DNA of 64,000 nucleotides from Streptomyces sp. Ru72 (GCF_002920635.1 NZ_PQSR01000020.1:1-64000), one strand, 5' to 3'; shown: positions 8,933 through 18,494, numbered from the stretch's first letter. Notes: generated by a model from the sequence alone, not told the origin. Program-made: numbers and translations.

Positions 8933-9063
8933 GAGGTGTTTCCTTCAGCGACTCCTCGCCGCAGTGCCGGCGGCCTGCGGACGGGCGGCAGGCCGCCGGC
9001 GGACCGCATAGCGTTCCGGCTGCTCAAACAGAGGGGCGGGGCAGCCGGGCGGCCGGTCAGCGG
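8933..9063. repeat. Direct repeat copy B: degenerate fpg 3' end
   Basis: A decayed second copy of 7346-7475, about 1.59 kb downstream. In one frame it still reads 'VSFSDSS' like the glycosylase C-terminus, but the cysteine codons and stop are changed. Its end overlaps the stop codon of the anti-sigma gene on the other strand (9057-9059). This suggests that in an ancestor the glycosylase and the anti-sigma gene were direct convergent neighbours. Confidence 0.78.
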
Positions 9064-9716
9064 GTCTTCAGCGTGACCAGGCGCTGCCCGCTTTTGGTAC
9101 GCACGTCGAAGTGGTCGATCTGGTCAGAGCGCATGCCCGTGCCGCCCTGGAGCGTGGTCGGCTCCCCGTCCTCCGCGGGGACCATCCAGCTCGCCACCGT
9201 CTGCTCCGAACCGTCCTTGCCGACCGCGACGAGCCGGCAGGGATGCGGTCCCGACCGGTCCTTGACCGTCACGTCGATCTGGCTGCCCCAGACCTCGTCG
9301 TGCGCGGTGATCCGCGCCCATACGCCCGTGTCCGGGTCGGTCGCGGTCATGGCCGTCGTGGTGGCGGACGTCGAGCCGTGCCCGGTGACGAGCGCCGTCG
9401 TCGGCCCTCCGACCGCGAACACCGCGGCCGCCGCGACCGCGTACAGCCACCGCCTGCGTCCGCTGCGGTGCTTGGTCGCCACCTCGTCGAGCAGCCGCTC
9501 CAGCAACCGGGGCCCCGGTGCCGCGAAGGGGTGCACGGACCGTGGGGTCGCCCTCCGGTAGAGCATCAACTGACGTGCGGCGGGGCGGAACTCCGTCACG
9601 TGCGCCGCACACGTCGGGCACTCCATGAGGTGGTCCTCGAAGCGGAAGGCTTCCGCCTCGTCCAGCACGCCCAGCGCGTAGGCGCCGACGTCGCGGTGGC
9701 GTTCCAGGGACCTCAT
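9057..9716 (-). CDS. Zinc-binding membrane anti-sigma factor
   Basis: A 219-residue anti-sigma factor. The N-terminal ZAS domain has the H-x3-C-x2-C motif (HLMECPTC, near residues 29-36), preceded by 'RHRDVGAYALGVLDEAEAFRFEDH'. One membrane helix is near residues 88-108 ('WLYAVAAAAVFAVGG'), and about 100 residues lie outside the cell. The family holds an ECF sigma factor at the membrane until a signal arrives. The nearest candidate partner is the ECF gene at 10527-11075 on the same strand, two genes upstream. The stop codon sits inside the degenerate fpg repeat. Confidence 0.85.
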   Translation of the reverse strand: MRSLERHRDVGAYALGVLDEAEAFRFEDHLMECPTCAAHVTEFRPAARQLMLYRRATPRSVHPFAAPGPRLLERLLDEVATKHRSGRRRWLYAVAAAAVFAVGGPTTALVTGHGSTSATTTAMTATDPDTGVWARITAHDEVWGSQIDVTVKDRSGPHPCRLVAVGKDGSEQTVASWMVPAEDGEPTTLQGGTGMRSDQIDHFDVRTKSGQRLVTLKTR

Positions 9717-9874
9717 ACCAAATCCTCAGGCCGGTGGGCGGGGTGGGGGTGGTGCTGCTGTTGCCCACCGGTACGGACCAGGCGGCCGAATCACTCAAGG
9801 CCGTTACCGAATCGCGGCCGAGAAAGGTGTTCGGAGCCGCCGGGCCGGCGGATTGGTCGTCCCGGGAGACTTCT

Positions 9875-10390
9875 TCAGAAGAGATGGATGGCGAGATGTC
9901 CCAGGGGCAGCCCAAGCTGCCAGGCCGGCGTCCACACCTTGGGGCCGTCCTCCTCGCCGACCACCGGGCCGCCGCCGGGCACCGCGTCCAGATCGGGGGC
10001 GAGCAGCTCGGTCTCCTCCAGCCAGCGCCAGGCCGCCGCGGCCAGCTCGAGGTCCGGCGCCGGGCCGCCGGAGCGGGCCGCTTCCGCGGACAGCTCCGCC
10101 ATCCGCTCGCACACCCAGTCCTGCCAGGGCTGGTCGTACGCCGTCAGCGAAAGCCAGGTCTCCAGCTGTGAGACGACCCGGATGCGGGAGAGCTCGCCAC
10201 CGGTGTCGGACAGGAAGATCGTCAGCGCCAGGGCGTCGCGCCCGGCGCGGAACTCGAAGGACGTCGGCGGCATCAGGTCGCCGGTCCGCAGCAGTTCGTC
10301 CGCGATGTACTCGGCGTACAGCCATGCCATGGGGACGGTCAGTTCACCGCCGTCGGTGCCGTCCGTGCTCTCGTGGCCTCTGTGCAGCAT
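9875..10390 (-). CDS. Hypothetical protein between ECF sigma and anti-sigma genes
   Basis: A 171-residue acidic soluble protein rich in Trp and Leu ('QPWQDWVCERMAELS', 'AAAAWRWLEETELL'), with no signal peptide or membrane helix. I do not recognise the family. The ATG at 10390 is preferred because GGAGGAAGG precedes it; the frame is open further upstream but lacks a site. It lies on the same strand between a sigma gene and an anti-sigma gene, so it may be part of that regulatory group, but nothing in the sequence shows how. Confidence 0.6.
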   Translation of the reverse strand: MLHRGHESTDGTDGGELTVPMAWLYAEYIADELLRTGDLMPPTSFEFRAGRDALALTIFLSDTGGELSRIRVVSQLETWLSLTAYDQPWQDWVCERMAELSAEAARSGGPAPDLELAAAAWRWLEETELLAPDLDAVPGGGPVVGEEDGPKVWTPAWQLGLPLGHLAIHLF

Positions 10391-10526
10391 CCCTTCCTGC
10401 CTTCCTCCGGTGCGTGCGCGTCGCCCGAGACTCGGGCCCCAGTCCGCAACACGGATGAGGCAAGCCCATTGCTCAACCATGGTCCGCAGCAAGGCGCTTT
10501 ACGAAGGCTTGACTCTGACTTCGGTT

Positions 10527-11075
10527 TCACCGCAGGTCCGCCGCGTATCCCGGAAGGACCCGGCGCAGGGCGCGCAGGGCGTAGTACGCACGGGACTTCA
10601 CAGTACCGGGCGGAATACCCAGGGTTCGGGCGGCCTCCGCCACACTGGCCCCGTGGAAGTACACCTGCACCAGGACTTCTCTGTGCTCGGGAGTGAGTGT
10701 CTTCACAGCCTGCCGTACGTCGAGCGTCGCGACGGCCCGTTCGGCGTGGTCGGTGATCACGCGGGCGTTCTCCGGTACGGCGTCCCCGACCTCGGCGGGT
10801 CGGGCCTGACGCGCCCGCTTGGCGTCGATGGCGAGCCGCCGGCCCACGGTGAGCAGCCAGGGGCGCACGGAGTCGAAATCGGGCGCGCGCAGCGCTTCGG
10901 GGTGTTGCCAGGCGCGTACGAACGTCTCCTGGAGCAGGTCCTCGGCGCGCTGTCGGTCACCGTCCGAGAGCCTGAGCAGCAGCGCGAAGAGGGGACGACC
11001 GTGCTCGCGCTGCAGCTCGGCCAGCTCGTGCTCGGCGGTCGTCCCGGTGGCGGGGGTGGTGCTTGCGGCCGTCAT
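10527..11075 (-). CDS. ECF RNA polymerase sigma factor
   Basis: A 182-residue ECF sigma factor with only regions 2 and 4. Region 2 is at about residues 25-95 ('AEDLLQETFVRAWQHPE', 'VRPWLLTVGRRLAID') and region 4 at about 120-175 ('ASVAEAARTLGIPPGTVKSR'), ending 'ALRALRRVLPGYAADLR'. The ATG at 11075 was taken because the sequence upstream of it is not protein-like. Its probable anti-sigma factor is the ZAS protein at 9057-9716, with an unknown protein encoded between them. No target promoter motif was identified. Confidence 0.88.
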   Translation of the reverse strand: MTAASTTPATGTTAEHELAELQREHGRPLFALLLRLSDGDRQRAEDLLQETFVRAWQHPEALRAPDFDSVRPWLLTVGRRLAIDAKRARQARPAEVGDAVPENARVITDHAERAVATLDVRQAVKTLTPEHREVLVQVYFHGASVAEAARTLGIPPGTVKSRAYYALRALRRVLPGYAADLR

Positions 11076-11209
11076 GGGCGTATGGCAACGCGCCTTGGCC
11101 CGCCGGGACAGGGCCGGGACGGCGCGGTGCGGTGGGCGGTCGCTGTTCGTCGGTGAACGGTGCGGTGAGCGGTCGACCGGAGAGGCGTACCCGGCTTCCC
11201 GGTGTCGGT

Positions 11210-12634
11210 TCAGGGGTGGTGCGGGGCCTTGGCCAGCTCGGACCGCCGGTAGGAGTAGCCGAAGTAGACGATCTGGCCGATCAGGAACCACACGGCGAAC
11301 CGCACCCATGTCTCCCACCGCAGGAACGTGATCAGCCAGAGCGAGAAGACCACACCCATCGCGGGCAGGAACGGCATCCACGGCGTCCGGAAGGTGCGCG
11401 GCAGGTCCGGCTGCCGGTAGCGCAGCACGATCACCGCCGTGCACACCACGACGAACGCCAACAGGATCCCGATGTTGGTCAGTTCGGCCACCTGTGCGAT
11501 CGGCAGGAACCCGGCGATGAGGGCCGAGGCGATCCCGACGATCCATGTCACACGGGTCGGGACGTGACGCGTGGGATGCGTCTTGGCGAACCACGAGGGC
11601 AGCAGTCCGTCGCGCGACATGGAGAACCACACCCGGGTGACGCCCAGCATGAACGTGAACATGACGGTGAGGATGCCGATGATGGCCCCGACCGCGATCA
11701 CGTCCGCGAGCCCGCTGAGGCCGACCGCCTTGAACGCGCTGGAGAAGCCGCTCTCCTTGTCGATGTGCTGGTACTTCTGCATGCCCGTCAGGACCAGGCA
11801 GGCCGCCACGTACAGCACCATCGAGATCGCCAGCGAGTAGACGATCGCCTTCGGCATGTGCCGCTGCGCGTCCTTGGACTCCTCCGCGGCGGTCGACATG
11901 GCGTCGTAGCCGAAGACCGCGAAGAACACGGTCGCCGCACCGGTGAACGCGCCGCCGACGCCGTAGGGGAAGAACGGGTGGTAGTTGCCGCCGTCGATGT
12001 GGAAGACGCCGACACCGATCACCAGCAGCACGACGAGGATCTTCAGCGCCACGACGAACGTCTCGAAACGGGCCGCGTTGCGGATGCCGAGGTTCAGCAG
12101 GTACGCGATCAGCAGGCACAGCACCAGCGCGAACAGGTCCACCCGGTGCCCTGCGCCCGTGCCCGGCGCCCCCAGCATCCACGCCGGCAGGTGCGCACCC
12201 GTCTCGCCCACGAGGAAGCCGAAGTAGCCGGAGATGCCGATGGCGACCACCGAGACGATCGCCGTGTACTCCAGCAGCAGGTCCCAGCCGATGAACCAGC
12301 CGGCGTACTCGCCGAGCACCGCGTAGCCGTACGTGTAGGCCGATCCCGCCTTCGGGATGAGCCCGGCGAACTCGGCGTACGACAGGGCGGCGGTCGCGCT
12401 CGCCAGGCCCGCGATCAGGAACGACACCAGGACCGCGGGTCCTGCGGTGCCGTTCGCGACCGTGCCGGCCAGGGTGAAGATTCCGGCGCCGATGATCCCG
12501 CCGACGCCGATCGCGGTCAGCTGCCCCAGGCCGAGCGAGCGCTCGAGCCGGGTGCCCTCGCCGACCTCCGTCTCGTCGATGTGCTCGATGGGTTTGCGGC
12601 GGAGAATTCCCTCGCCCTTGCGGAGTCCGGCCAT
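11210..12634 (-). CDS. Amino acid permease, APC superfamily (cationic amino acid transporter type)
   Basis: A 474-residue transporter with about 12 membrane helices. The first helix holds the substrate-backbone motif 'GGIIGAGIFTLAG', followed by 'ALSYAEFAGLIPKAGSAYTYGY' in two adjoining blocks, typical of the CAT/YfnA branch that imports basic or neutral amino acids. A second conserved block is 'FGYDAMSTAAEESKDAQRHMP'. The ATG at 12634 is chosen over one three codons upstream because GAGGTGAGG lies at correct spacing. It is a single gene on the minus strand; the substrate cannot be told from sequence. Confidence 0.85.
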   Translation of the reverse strand: MAGLRKGEGILRRKPIEHIDETEVGEGTRLERSLGLGQLTAIGVGGIIGAGIFTLAGTVANGTAGPAVLVSFLIAGLASATAALSYAEFAGLIPKAGSAYTYGYAVLGEYAGWFIGWDLLLEYTAIVSVVAIGISGYFGFLVGETGAHLPAWMLGAPGTGAGHRVDLFALVLCLLIAYLLNLGIRNAARFETFVVALKILVVLLVIGVGVFHIDGGNYHPFFPYGVGGAFTGAATVFFAVFGYDAMSTAAEESKDAQRHMPKAIVYSLAISMVLYVAACLVLTGMQKYQHIDKESGFSSAFKAVGLSGLADVIAVGAIIGILTVMFTFMLGVTRVWFSMSRDGLLPSWFAKTHPTRHVPTRVTWIVGIASALIAGFLPIAQVAELTNIGILLAFVVVCTAVIVLRYRQPDLPRTFRTPWMPFLPAMGVVFSLWLITFLRWETWVRFAVWFLIGQIVYFGYSYRRSELAKAPHHP

Positions 12635-12730
12635 GAGCCTCACCTCTTCGCGGACGTCTTCGCGGACGGCAATGCGCTGGCCGGATCATGATGGCGCAGC
12701 CCCCACCGGGGAGGGAAGACGGCGACGTCC

Positions 12731-13192
12731 CTACGGTACGACTGTCACGGGCCAGCGGCCCGCCTTCACCAGGCGGATCGCCACCGAGCCGATGATGCGG
12801 TGGCCGGCCTGCTCGGAGGCGCCGACCACGACGGCGTCCGCCTTCAGCTCCTCGGCGGCCTTGACCAGGCCGTTGTACGGGTCGCCGCGGAAGGTGTGGA
12901 ACTCCCAGCGCACGTCGAATATGCCCTTCAGCCGCTCGGCGGCCTCACGGATCTGGGCGACCAGTTCCTCGGCGATCTGGTCGGTCGTCTCCGCCACCGG
13001 AGCCCCGAGTGCCGCCCCGGCCGCCATCACCGGCTGTACGTACACGGCCGCGAGGAGCGCGTGCTGGCGCCGGGCGAGACCGCCGGCGTAGGCCGCGGCC
13101 CGCAGCGACGAGTCGGAGCCGTCCACCCCGACGAGGATGACCTTGGGCCCGTCCGTGCCCCGCTCGAACTGGTGCGAGTGCTGTTCCGTCAC
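12731..13192 (-). CDS. Universal stress protein, UspA family
   Basis: A 153-residue Usp-domain protein. It begins the domain with 'VILVGVDGSDSSLRAAAYAGGLA' (in parts) and ends with 'ADAVVVGASEQAGH' and 'IRLVKAGRWPVTVVP', the region where ATP-binding family members carry G-x2-G-x9-G. The glycine spacing here deviates, so nucleotide binding is uncertain. The GTG at 13192 gives a typical single-domain length; a longer open frame upstream is Arg/Pro-rich and unlikely to be translated. It is a single gene on the minus strand. Confidence 0.8.
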   Translation of the reverse strand: MTEQHSHQFERGTDGPKVILVGVDGSDSSLRAAAYAGGLARRQHALLAAVYVQPVMAAGAALGAPVAETTDQIAEELVAQIREAAERLKGIFDVRWEFHTFRGDPYNGLVKAAEELKADAVVVGASEQAGHRIIGSVAIRLVKAGRWPVTVVP

Positions 13193-13363
13193 ATCGGCGA
13201 GGCTATCGGAACCCGCTGGCCCGGGCCGTTGCGGCCAGGGATCACGGGCCGGACGTCCGCTCAGGTCCGTACATCCCGGTACGTGGGTCCCATGGGGTGA
13301 TCTCCGCCGCCGTGGTCGGTGTTGCGCGGACGCGGGCTCACCGATCCGCGCCACTGATGAATC

Positions 13364-14215
13364 ATGAGAAAGGATCAGCTGCTCTCACGGCGCCGCCTGC
13401 TGCTCGCCGGAGCCGCCGTCCTGGGCGCGGCCGGGGCGGCCGGGGCGGCCGGGCTGCTCCTCGAGGACGATCCGGTACGGCCGGCCCGCGGCGCCCTCGC
13501 CGCCGCGGGCCCGGGGGCCCGCGGCCCGCACGAGTCGTCCGCCTTCCGGCTGCGCCCCATGACCGGGTCCTGGCCGGCGAGGCGCACACCGGTGCGGACC
13601 GCCGTGCGTCGTGAACCGATCCTGCGCATGCCGGACCGCGGCAGGAGCATGGTGCTGACCTTCGACGACGGCCCCGACCCCCGCTACACCCCCGGCATTC
13701 TGCGTACCCTGCGCGAGTACGACGTGCGCGCGATGTTCTTCGTCTGCGGGGAGCCGGCCGCGGACCACAGGGACCTGCTGCGCGAGATGGCCGACGACGG
13801 TCACATCGTCGGCAACCACACCTGGACCCACCCGCTGCTGACCCGGCTGACCCGCCCCGCGATCCGCTCCGAGATGGAACGCACCTGCGAGATCGTCCAG
13901 GAGGCGTACGGAGAGGCGCCGCTGTGGTTCCGCGCGCCGTACGGGGCCTGGAACCGGGCCGCCTTCGAGCTCGGCGCCGAGCTGGGCATGGATCCGCTGG
14001 CCTGGACGCTCGGCAGCGGCGACTGGACGACCCCGCCGCCGGAGGCGAAGGCCATCGTGGAGCAGGTGGAGGGCGGCGCCGCTCCGGGCGTCATCGTCCT
14101 CTCGCACGACGCCGGTGGCGACCGTACACAGACGGTGGCGGCGCTGCGCGACTGTCTGCCGTTCCTGCTGGACGCCGGCTACCACCTCACCGTGCCCAGG
14201 AGGCGGCCGACCTGA
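13364..14215 (+). CDS. Exported polysaccharide deacetylase (NodB domain)
   Basis: A 283-residue enzyme of carbohydrate esterase family 4. The N-terminus has a twin-arginine type signal ('SRRRLLLAGAAV'), so export by Tat is likely. NodB motifs are in order: TFDDGPDP (motif 1, catalytic and metal Asp), HTWTHP (metal His pair), RAPYGAWN (motif 3) and LSHDAG (motif 5). It should remove acetyl groups from N-acetylglucosamine units of peptidoglycan or another cell-wall glycan. It converges on the sortase gene, 42 bases away. The position of all metal ligands suggests it is active. Confidence 0.86.
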   Translation: MRKDQLLSRRRLLLAGAAVLGAAGAAGAAGLLLEDDPVRPARGALAAAGPGARGPHESSAFRLRPMTGSWPARRTPVRTAVRREPILRMPDRGRSMVLTFDDGPDPRYTPGILRTLREYDVRAMFFVCGEPAADHRDLLREMADDGHIVGNHTWTHPLLTRLTRPAIRSEMERTCEIVQEAYGEAPLWFRAPYGAWNRAAFELGAELGMDPLAWTLGSGDWTTPPPEAKAIVEQVEGGAAPGVIVLSHDAGGDRTQTVAALRDCLPFLLDAGYHLTVPRRRPT

Positions 14216-14257
14216 GCACCCTGCCGGGCATGTACGCCGATCCCGGCCGTCCCCCGC

Positions 14258-14947
<690 letters not shown>

Positions 14948-15000
14948 TCGCCATCCCCTCCCGGCGCCGCCGTCTCGCCGCGCCGTTCACGCTGTGACGG

Positions 15001-15573
15001 TCAGGAGGTGCTGCCGCGGCCACGGCGGCGCGTGAGGTGCCAGGCCGTGCCGACCGAGACCAGGACGAGGGCGGCACCGAGGCCGGTCTTCTTCAGGTCG
15101 AAGCCGCCGATGCTGCCACCCTCACCGGCGTGCACTCCGTGCTGTGGCCGCTCCGCCTCGCCGCGTCCGTTCCCACGGCCCGAGCCCTCGTCCCGCGACT
15201 CCTCGTCGCGGTCGTTGCGCCCGGAGGTCATGACGAGCTGCCGGTGGCCGGCCTGGTGGCCGCACTGGAACAGCACATCGAACGTGGTGCCCGGCAGAGC
15301 GTCCCGGCCGACCGTGGCCGTGGCCGAGTTCCGGCCCCGGGGAATGGTGACGTCGTCGAAGGCGCCCGAGAAGACCTTGGCGTCCTGGTTGCAGCCCCGC
15401 ACCGGCAGGTTGACCCGCCCACCGGGGGCGACCGCGGCCGGTTCCAGGTTGTAGGAGAAATTCGAGTGGCCGGCGCCGGCCTCCCCGCCTCGGGCGACGG
15501 CCGTCGTACACGCCGTGAGGGCCAGGGCACTGACGCCCAGCATTGCGGCCGAAGCGAGGCGAATCGCGCGCAT
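15001..15573 (-). CDS. Surface protein with lipobox-like signal and C-terminal anchor, likely sortase partner
   Basis: A 190-residue exported protein. The signal region 'MLGVSALALTACTTA' contains a lipobox-like LTAC. The middle part has a conserved-looking pair of cysteines ('VRGCNQDAKVF', 'DVLFQCGHQ') and a Pro/Gly beta-rich character. The C-terminus is a charged Arg/Asp/Glu/Gly spacer, then 'FDLKKTGLGAALVLVSVGTAWHLTRRR': a hydrophobic helix with a basic tail, like a sortase sorting signal though without clear LPxTG. It is unusual to have both a lipobox and a C-terminal anchor. The ATG at 15573 follows GGAG. The sortase gene comes next on the same strand. Confidence 0.7.
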   Translation of the reverse strand: MRAIRLASAAMLGVSALALTACTTAVARGGEAGAGHSNFSYNLEPAAVAPGGRVNLPVRGCNQDAKVFSGAFDDVTIPRGRNSATATVGRDALPGTTFDVLFQCGHQAGHRQLVMTSGRNDRDEESRDEGSGRGNGRGEAERPQHGVHAGEGGSIGGFDLKKTGLGAALVLVSVGTAWHLTRRRGRGSTS

Positions 15574-15735
15574 GGTGAGCCTCCAGGTCTCCGAGGAGCC
15601 GTGCCGCGGACCTGTTCCGCTTGCTTCGGAAATGCACCTCGTTGCCCGAAACGCTAAGAAAAGGGGTCGCCGGGCGCGATCGCAGTAGAGCGAATGGGGT
15701 ACGGGTGTGTGCCGCACAGGGGAGGCGGGGCCGTA

Positions 15736-15766
15736 CGGGGGCGGGCGCGGAGGGCGCCCGCCCCCG
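15736..15766 (-). terminator. Perfect 13-bp hairpin after the DUF4239 gene
   Basis: CGGGGGCGGGCGC (15736-15748) pairs perfectly with 15754-15766 around a five-base loop. It is about 100 bases beyond the stop of the minus-strand gene at 15863 and upstream of the surface protein gene. A long, U-run-free GC hairpin is the usual Streptomyces terminator form. Three related CTTGAGG-starting repeats lie just to the right (about 15792-15860). Confidence 0.7.
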
Positions 15767-15862
15767 TGAGGGCTCGCTGTGCCCGCGGCCTCTTGAGGCT
15801 CGGTGGGCACACCCGCTTGAGGGCCGGGTGGGCCCGCCCGCCTCCTTGAGGCTCGGGACCCG

Positions 15863-16627
15863 TCAGCCGTGCAGCTGCGGGAACAGCGCCAGGAACGGCT
15901 CCGAGGAGGCCGAGACGCCCCGGCTGTAGGGCGCGTCGAAGTCCCAGATCAGGAAGAGCAGGAAGGCGATCAGCGCCGAGAAGAGCCCTGCCAGGAGGAG
16001 TTCGCGCGCCGTACGCCGGATCTGCAGCGCGAACACCATCCCGATGGTGACCACCGCCCCCGCGATCAGCCCGAACCACACCACCGGCGGCATCGTCGAG
16101 CCGGTGGAGCCGGCGCGCGCGTTGCGCGCCGCGTCGGCCGCCGTCACCTGGTCCACGAGCGGCTGGTAGGCCTGCGCCTCGTAGTCCGTCTTCGGGTGGT
16201 AGTCGGTGACGTCCTGACGGATCCGCTGGAACAGCTCCTGGCCGCGGGCGGTCACCTCGCCGTGATCGGCCATGGCCTTCCACTCGGTGGTCACGACATG
16301 ACCGACATAGGCGTTGACGTCGGCGCGGACACGGTCGCGGACGTCGGCCGGATAGACGCGGACGCGCTGCGAGATCTCGTGCAGCGCCTGCGCCTCGGCC
16401 TGCACATGGTCCTGGGCGGCGCTGCGCGCCTCCCACACCCCGGCGATGGCCAGGCCCAGCACGATGGCGTACACCACGCCGATCCACATCGTCATGTACT
16501 CGATCACGTCCGGGGTCTCGGACGGGTCCTCGTCCACGGCGGCCGTACGGGCCCGGACCAGGGTCACCACGACCACGACGGCGCACGCGGCCGCCATCGC
16601 GAGGGTGAGAACAAGCCATTCCGACAA
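15863..16627 (-). CDS. DUF4239 membrane protein
   Basis: A 254-residue integral membrane protein with two N-terminal helices ('LVLTLAMAAACAVVVVVTLV', 'IGVVYAIVLGLAIAGVWEA'), a soluble helical middle and two C-terminal helices. The layout matches the bestrophin-like DUF4239 family; function unknown. The start is taken as TTG at 16627 because GGAGG lies at correct spacing and the frame upstream is the shadow of the Pro-rich gene. It begins 17 bases after that gene's stop, so they are co-transcribed. A CTG just before is an alternative. A strong hairpin follows the gene. Confidence 0.75.
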   Translation of the reverse strand: MSEWLVLTLAMAAACAVVVVVTLVRARTAAVDEDPSETPDVIEYMTMWIGVVYAIVLGLAIAGVWEARSAAQDHVQAEAQALHEISQRVRVYPADVRDRVRADVNAYVGHVVTTEWKAMADHGEVTARGQELFQRIRQDVTDYHPKTDYEAQAYQPLVDQVTAADAARNARAGSTGSTMPPVVWFGLIAGAVVTIGMVFALQIRRTARELLLAGLFSALIAFLLFLIWDFDAPYSRGVSASSEPFLALFPQLHG

Positions 16628-16643
16628 CAGGTGCCTCCAGAGG

Positions 16644-17251
16644 TCAGCGCGGACGCAGCGCGGCGATGGCGAACACCGCGGGCGCGACGATGAGCAGGGT
16701 GAACGTGAGCGGTGACGGCCCGTCATGGGGCGGCCGTGGGTGGGACACGGGGTGGTAGGCCGGATAGCGCACCGGAGTCGGGGCGGGGTGCGGGCTCGGC
16801 CTCGGCGGGGGGCGTCGGGGGACGGCGTCGGCGCGGGGGAGGGGATGTGGACGGGGACCGGGGCAGGTGTCGGGACCGGCCGCGGGGCCGGCGGAAGGGC
16901 GCGCGGCGGCGGGGGCGGAGGCACGGGCTTCGGTGTGGGGTGCGGCGGCGGGGGCGGCGGGGGCTCGGGTGGCGGCTCGGGGGTGGGCGTCGGAGGCGGC
17001 GTCGGTGTCGGGCTGGGTGGCGGCGTGGGGCTCGGGCTCGGTGCGGAGCACGGCGGCGTGGGCCAGAGGTCGCCGCCCGCGACCGCCACCGCCTCCGTGC
17101 CGCCCGGGCCGGTCGAGGCGTACGCGCACGCGTCGGCCGACGCCACCCCGGCGGGAACGCCGACGAGGAACCACGCCAGCGTCACCAGGGTCAACCCCCG
17201 GGTGACGAGGGTCGTTCGGGGCCGTTGGGGTCGTTGCACGACCGAGATCAT
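16644..17251 (-). pseudogene. Pro-rich secreted/anchored protein, frameshifted
   Basis: The ATG at 17251 opens a secreted protein: signal segment 'LVTLAWFLVGVPAGVASADA', a short globular part with two cysteines, then a long Pro-Thr-Pro-rich tail. Near 16800-16825, in runs of five and six C on the coding strand, the frame shifts by -1. The Pro-rich sense then continues in the other frame to 'LTFTLLIVAPAVFAIAALRPR' and a stop at 16644. The C-terminal membrane helix therefore belongs to the same gene. The span of 608 bases is one short of a multiple of three, consistent with a lost base. It may be a real lesion, a slippage site or a sequencing error. Confidence 0.6.
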
Positions 17252-17537
17252 CGGCTTCGCCGCGCCCCCGCACGCCCGGCCCCCGGCGAATTGCCTCGAA
17301 GGAGGGAGATCCGTCGTGGTGGCGTTTTGAGCAACCACGCCCGGTCCACGCCGAGTTGGGCACATCTGTGCGAGGCGTGCCGGGGGCGGGCCGGGACGCC
17401 GGCCGGAAACGCGTCACAGCTTCCGAAAAGAATTTCCCGGTCCGATTGAACACACCGGGCACTCCCGCCCGTACCCATGGCCACACAGCGGCGCACAGAG
17501 GACGCTGCAACACCGAAGCTGACAGCGGGAGTTGAGA

Positions 17538-18494
17538 ATGAAGACATCCTGGCGGAGCGCCTCCCTCGTGGCGACCGCTGCCGCCGTGCTGGCGCTCACG
17601 ACGGCGTGCGGTTCGCAGAGCGGCACCCAGTCGGCGGGCAGTCAGAACGTGGGGGCCACCGCCCTCCCGGGCGGCCTGGGTTCCAGCCCCTCCCTCCCCG
17701 GCAACGGCTACGGCGCCGACTCCACCGCCGCGCCGAGCGCCTCCGCCTCCGCGGGCGGGCAGTCCGCGGGTCAGCTGGCCGTCGTCGAGAACGCGAAACT
17801 CGGCAAGATCGTCACGGACGGCGCCGGCTTCACCCTCTACCGCTTCGACCAGGACACGGCCGAGCCGCCGAAGTCCTCCTGTGACGGCGACTGCGCCAAG
17901 GCGTGGCCGCCGGTCCCCGCCGAAGGGGCCACCGTCGCCTCCGGCATCGACACGTCCCTGCTGGGCGAGGTCACGCGCTCCGACGGCACCAAGCAGCTCA
18001 CCATCGCCGGCTGGCCGATGTACCGGTACGCCAAGGACACCAAGGCGGGTGACGTCAACGGCCAGGGTGTCAAGGGCACCTGGTTCGCGACCGCGCCCAC
18101 CGGCAAGAAGGCCGGTGCCGCGTCCTCCCTGCCCGGCCTGTCGGTCCGCAACGACCCGAAGCTCGGCCCGATCGTCGTCGACAAGAACGGCATGACGGTC
18201 TACCGCTTCCTGAAGGACAAGGCATGGCCCAAGCCGGTGTCGAACTGCACCGGCGCCTGCCTGGAGAAGTGGCCCGTCGTCGCCCCCGTCTCGGTCGAGG
18301 ACACCAAGGGCGTCCAGAAGAAGGGCCTCATGGGCTTCACCCGCCCCGACGGCGCCAAGCAGATGACCGTCAACTGCTGGCCGATCTACACCTTCTCCGG
18401 CGACAAGGCCCCCGGAGACACCAACGGTCAGGGTGTGGGCGGCACCTGGTACGCCGTATCGCCCGACGGAAAGCCGGTCGGCGCGCCGAAGTAG
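17538..18494 (+). CDS. Lipoprotein with COG4315-type secreted repeats
   Basis: A 318-residue lipoprotein with lipobox 'LALTTACGS' (Cys near residue 24), a Ser/Gly/Ala-rich linker and two copies of the 'secreted repeat of unknown function' (PF03640 type). Each repeat has the pattern 'LGKIVTDGAGFTLYRFDQD', 'C-x3-C-x-K-x-WPP' and 'W-P-MYRYAKD...GDVNGQG'. The paired cysteines (CDGDC; CTGAC) and Trp/Tyr residues are conserved in both copies. Members are exposed on the outer face of the membrane; redox or heme-related roles have been suggested for the family, but none is shown here. The ATG at 17538 follows GGGAG. A strong terminator follows. Confidence 0.85.
   Translation: MKTSWRSASLVATAAAVLALTTACGSQSGTQSAGSQNVGATALPGGLGSSPSLPGNGYGADSTAAPSASASAGGQSAGQLAVVENAKLGKIVTDGAGFTLYRFDQDTAEPPKSSCDGDCAKAWPPVPAEGATVASGIDTSLLGEVTRSDGTKQLTIAGWPMYRYAKDTKAGDVNGQGVKGTWFATAPTGKKAGAASSLPGLSVRNDPKLGPIVVDKNGMTVYRFLKDKAWPKPVSNCTGACLEKWPVVAPVSVEDTKGVQKKGLMGFTRPDGAKQMTVNCWPIYTFSGDKAPGDTNGQGVGGTWYAVSPDGKPVGAPK

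Noticed and set aside
7372..9027. A 551-codon minus-strand open frame
   Set aside because: It overlaps the ECF41 sigma gene in another frame and has no domain-like content; the sigma reading is clearly coding.
8933..9561. Plus-strand ORF starting in the fpg repeat
   Set aside because: It runs antisense through the anti-sigma gene; only the first 40 codons resemble Fpg, so it is a repeat relic, not a gene.
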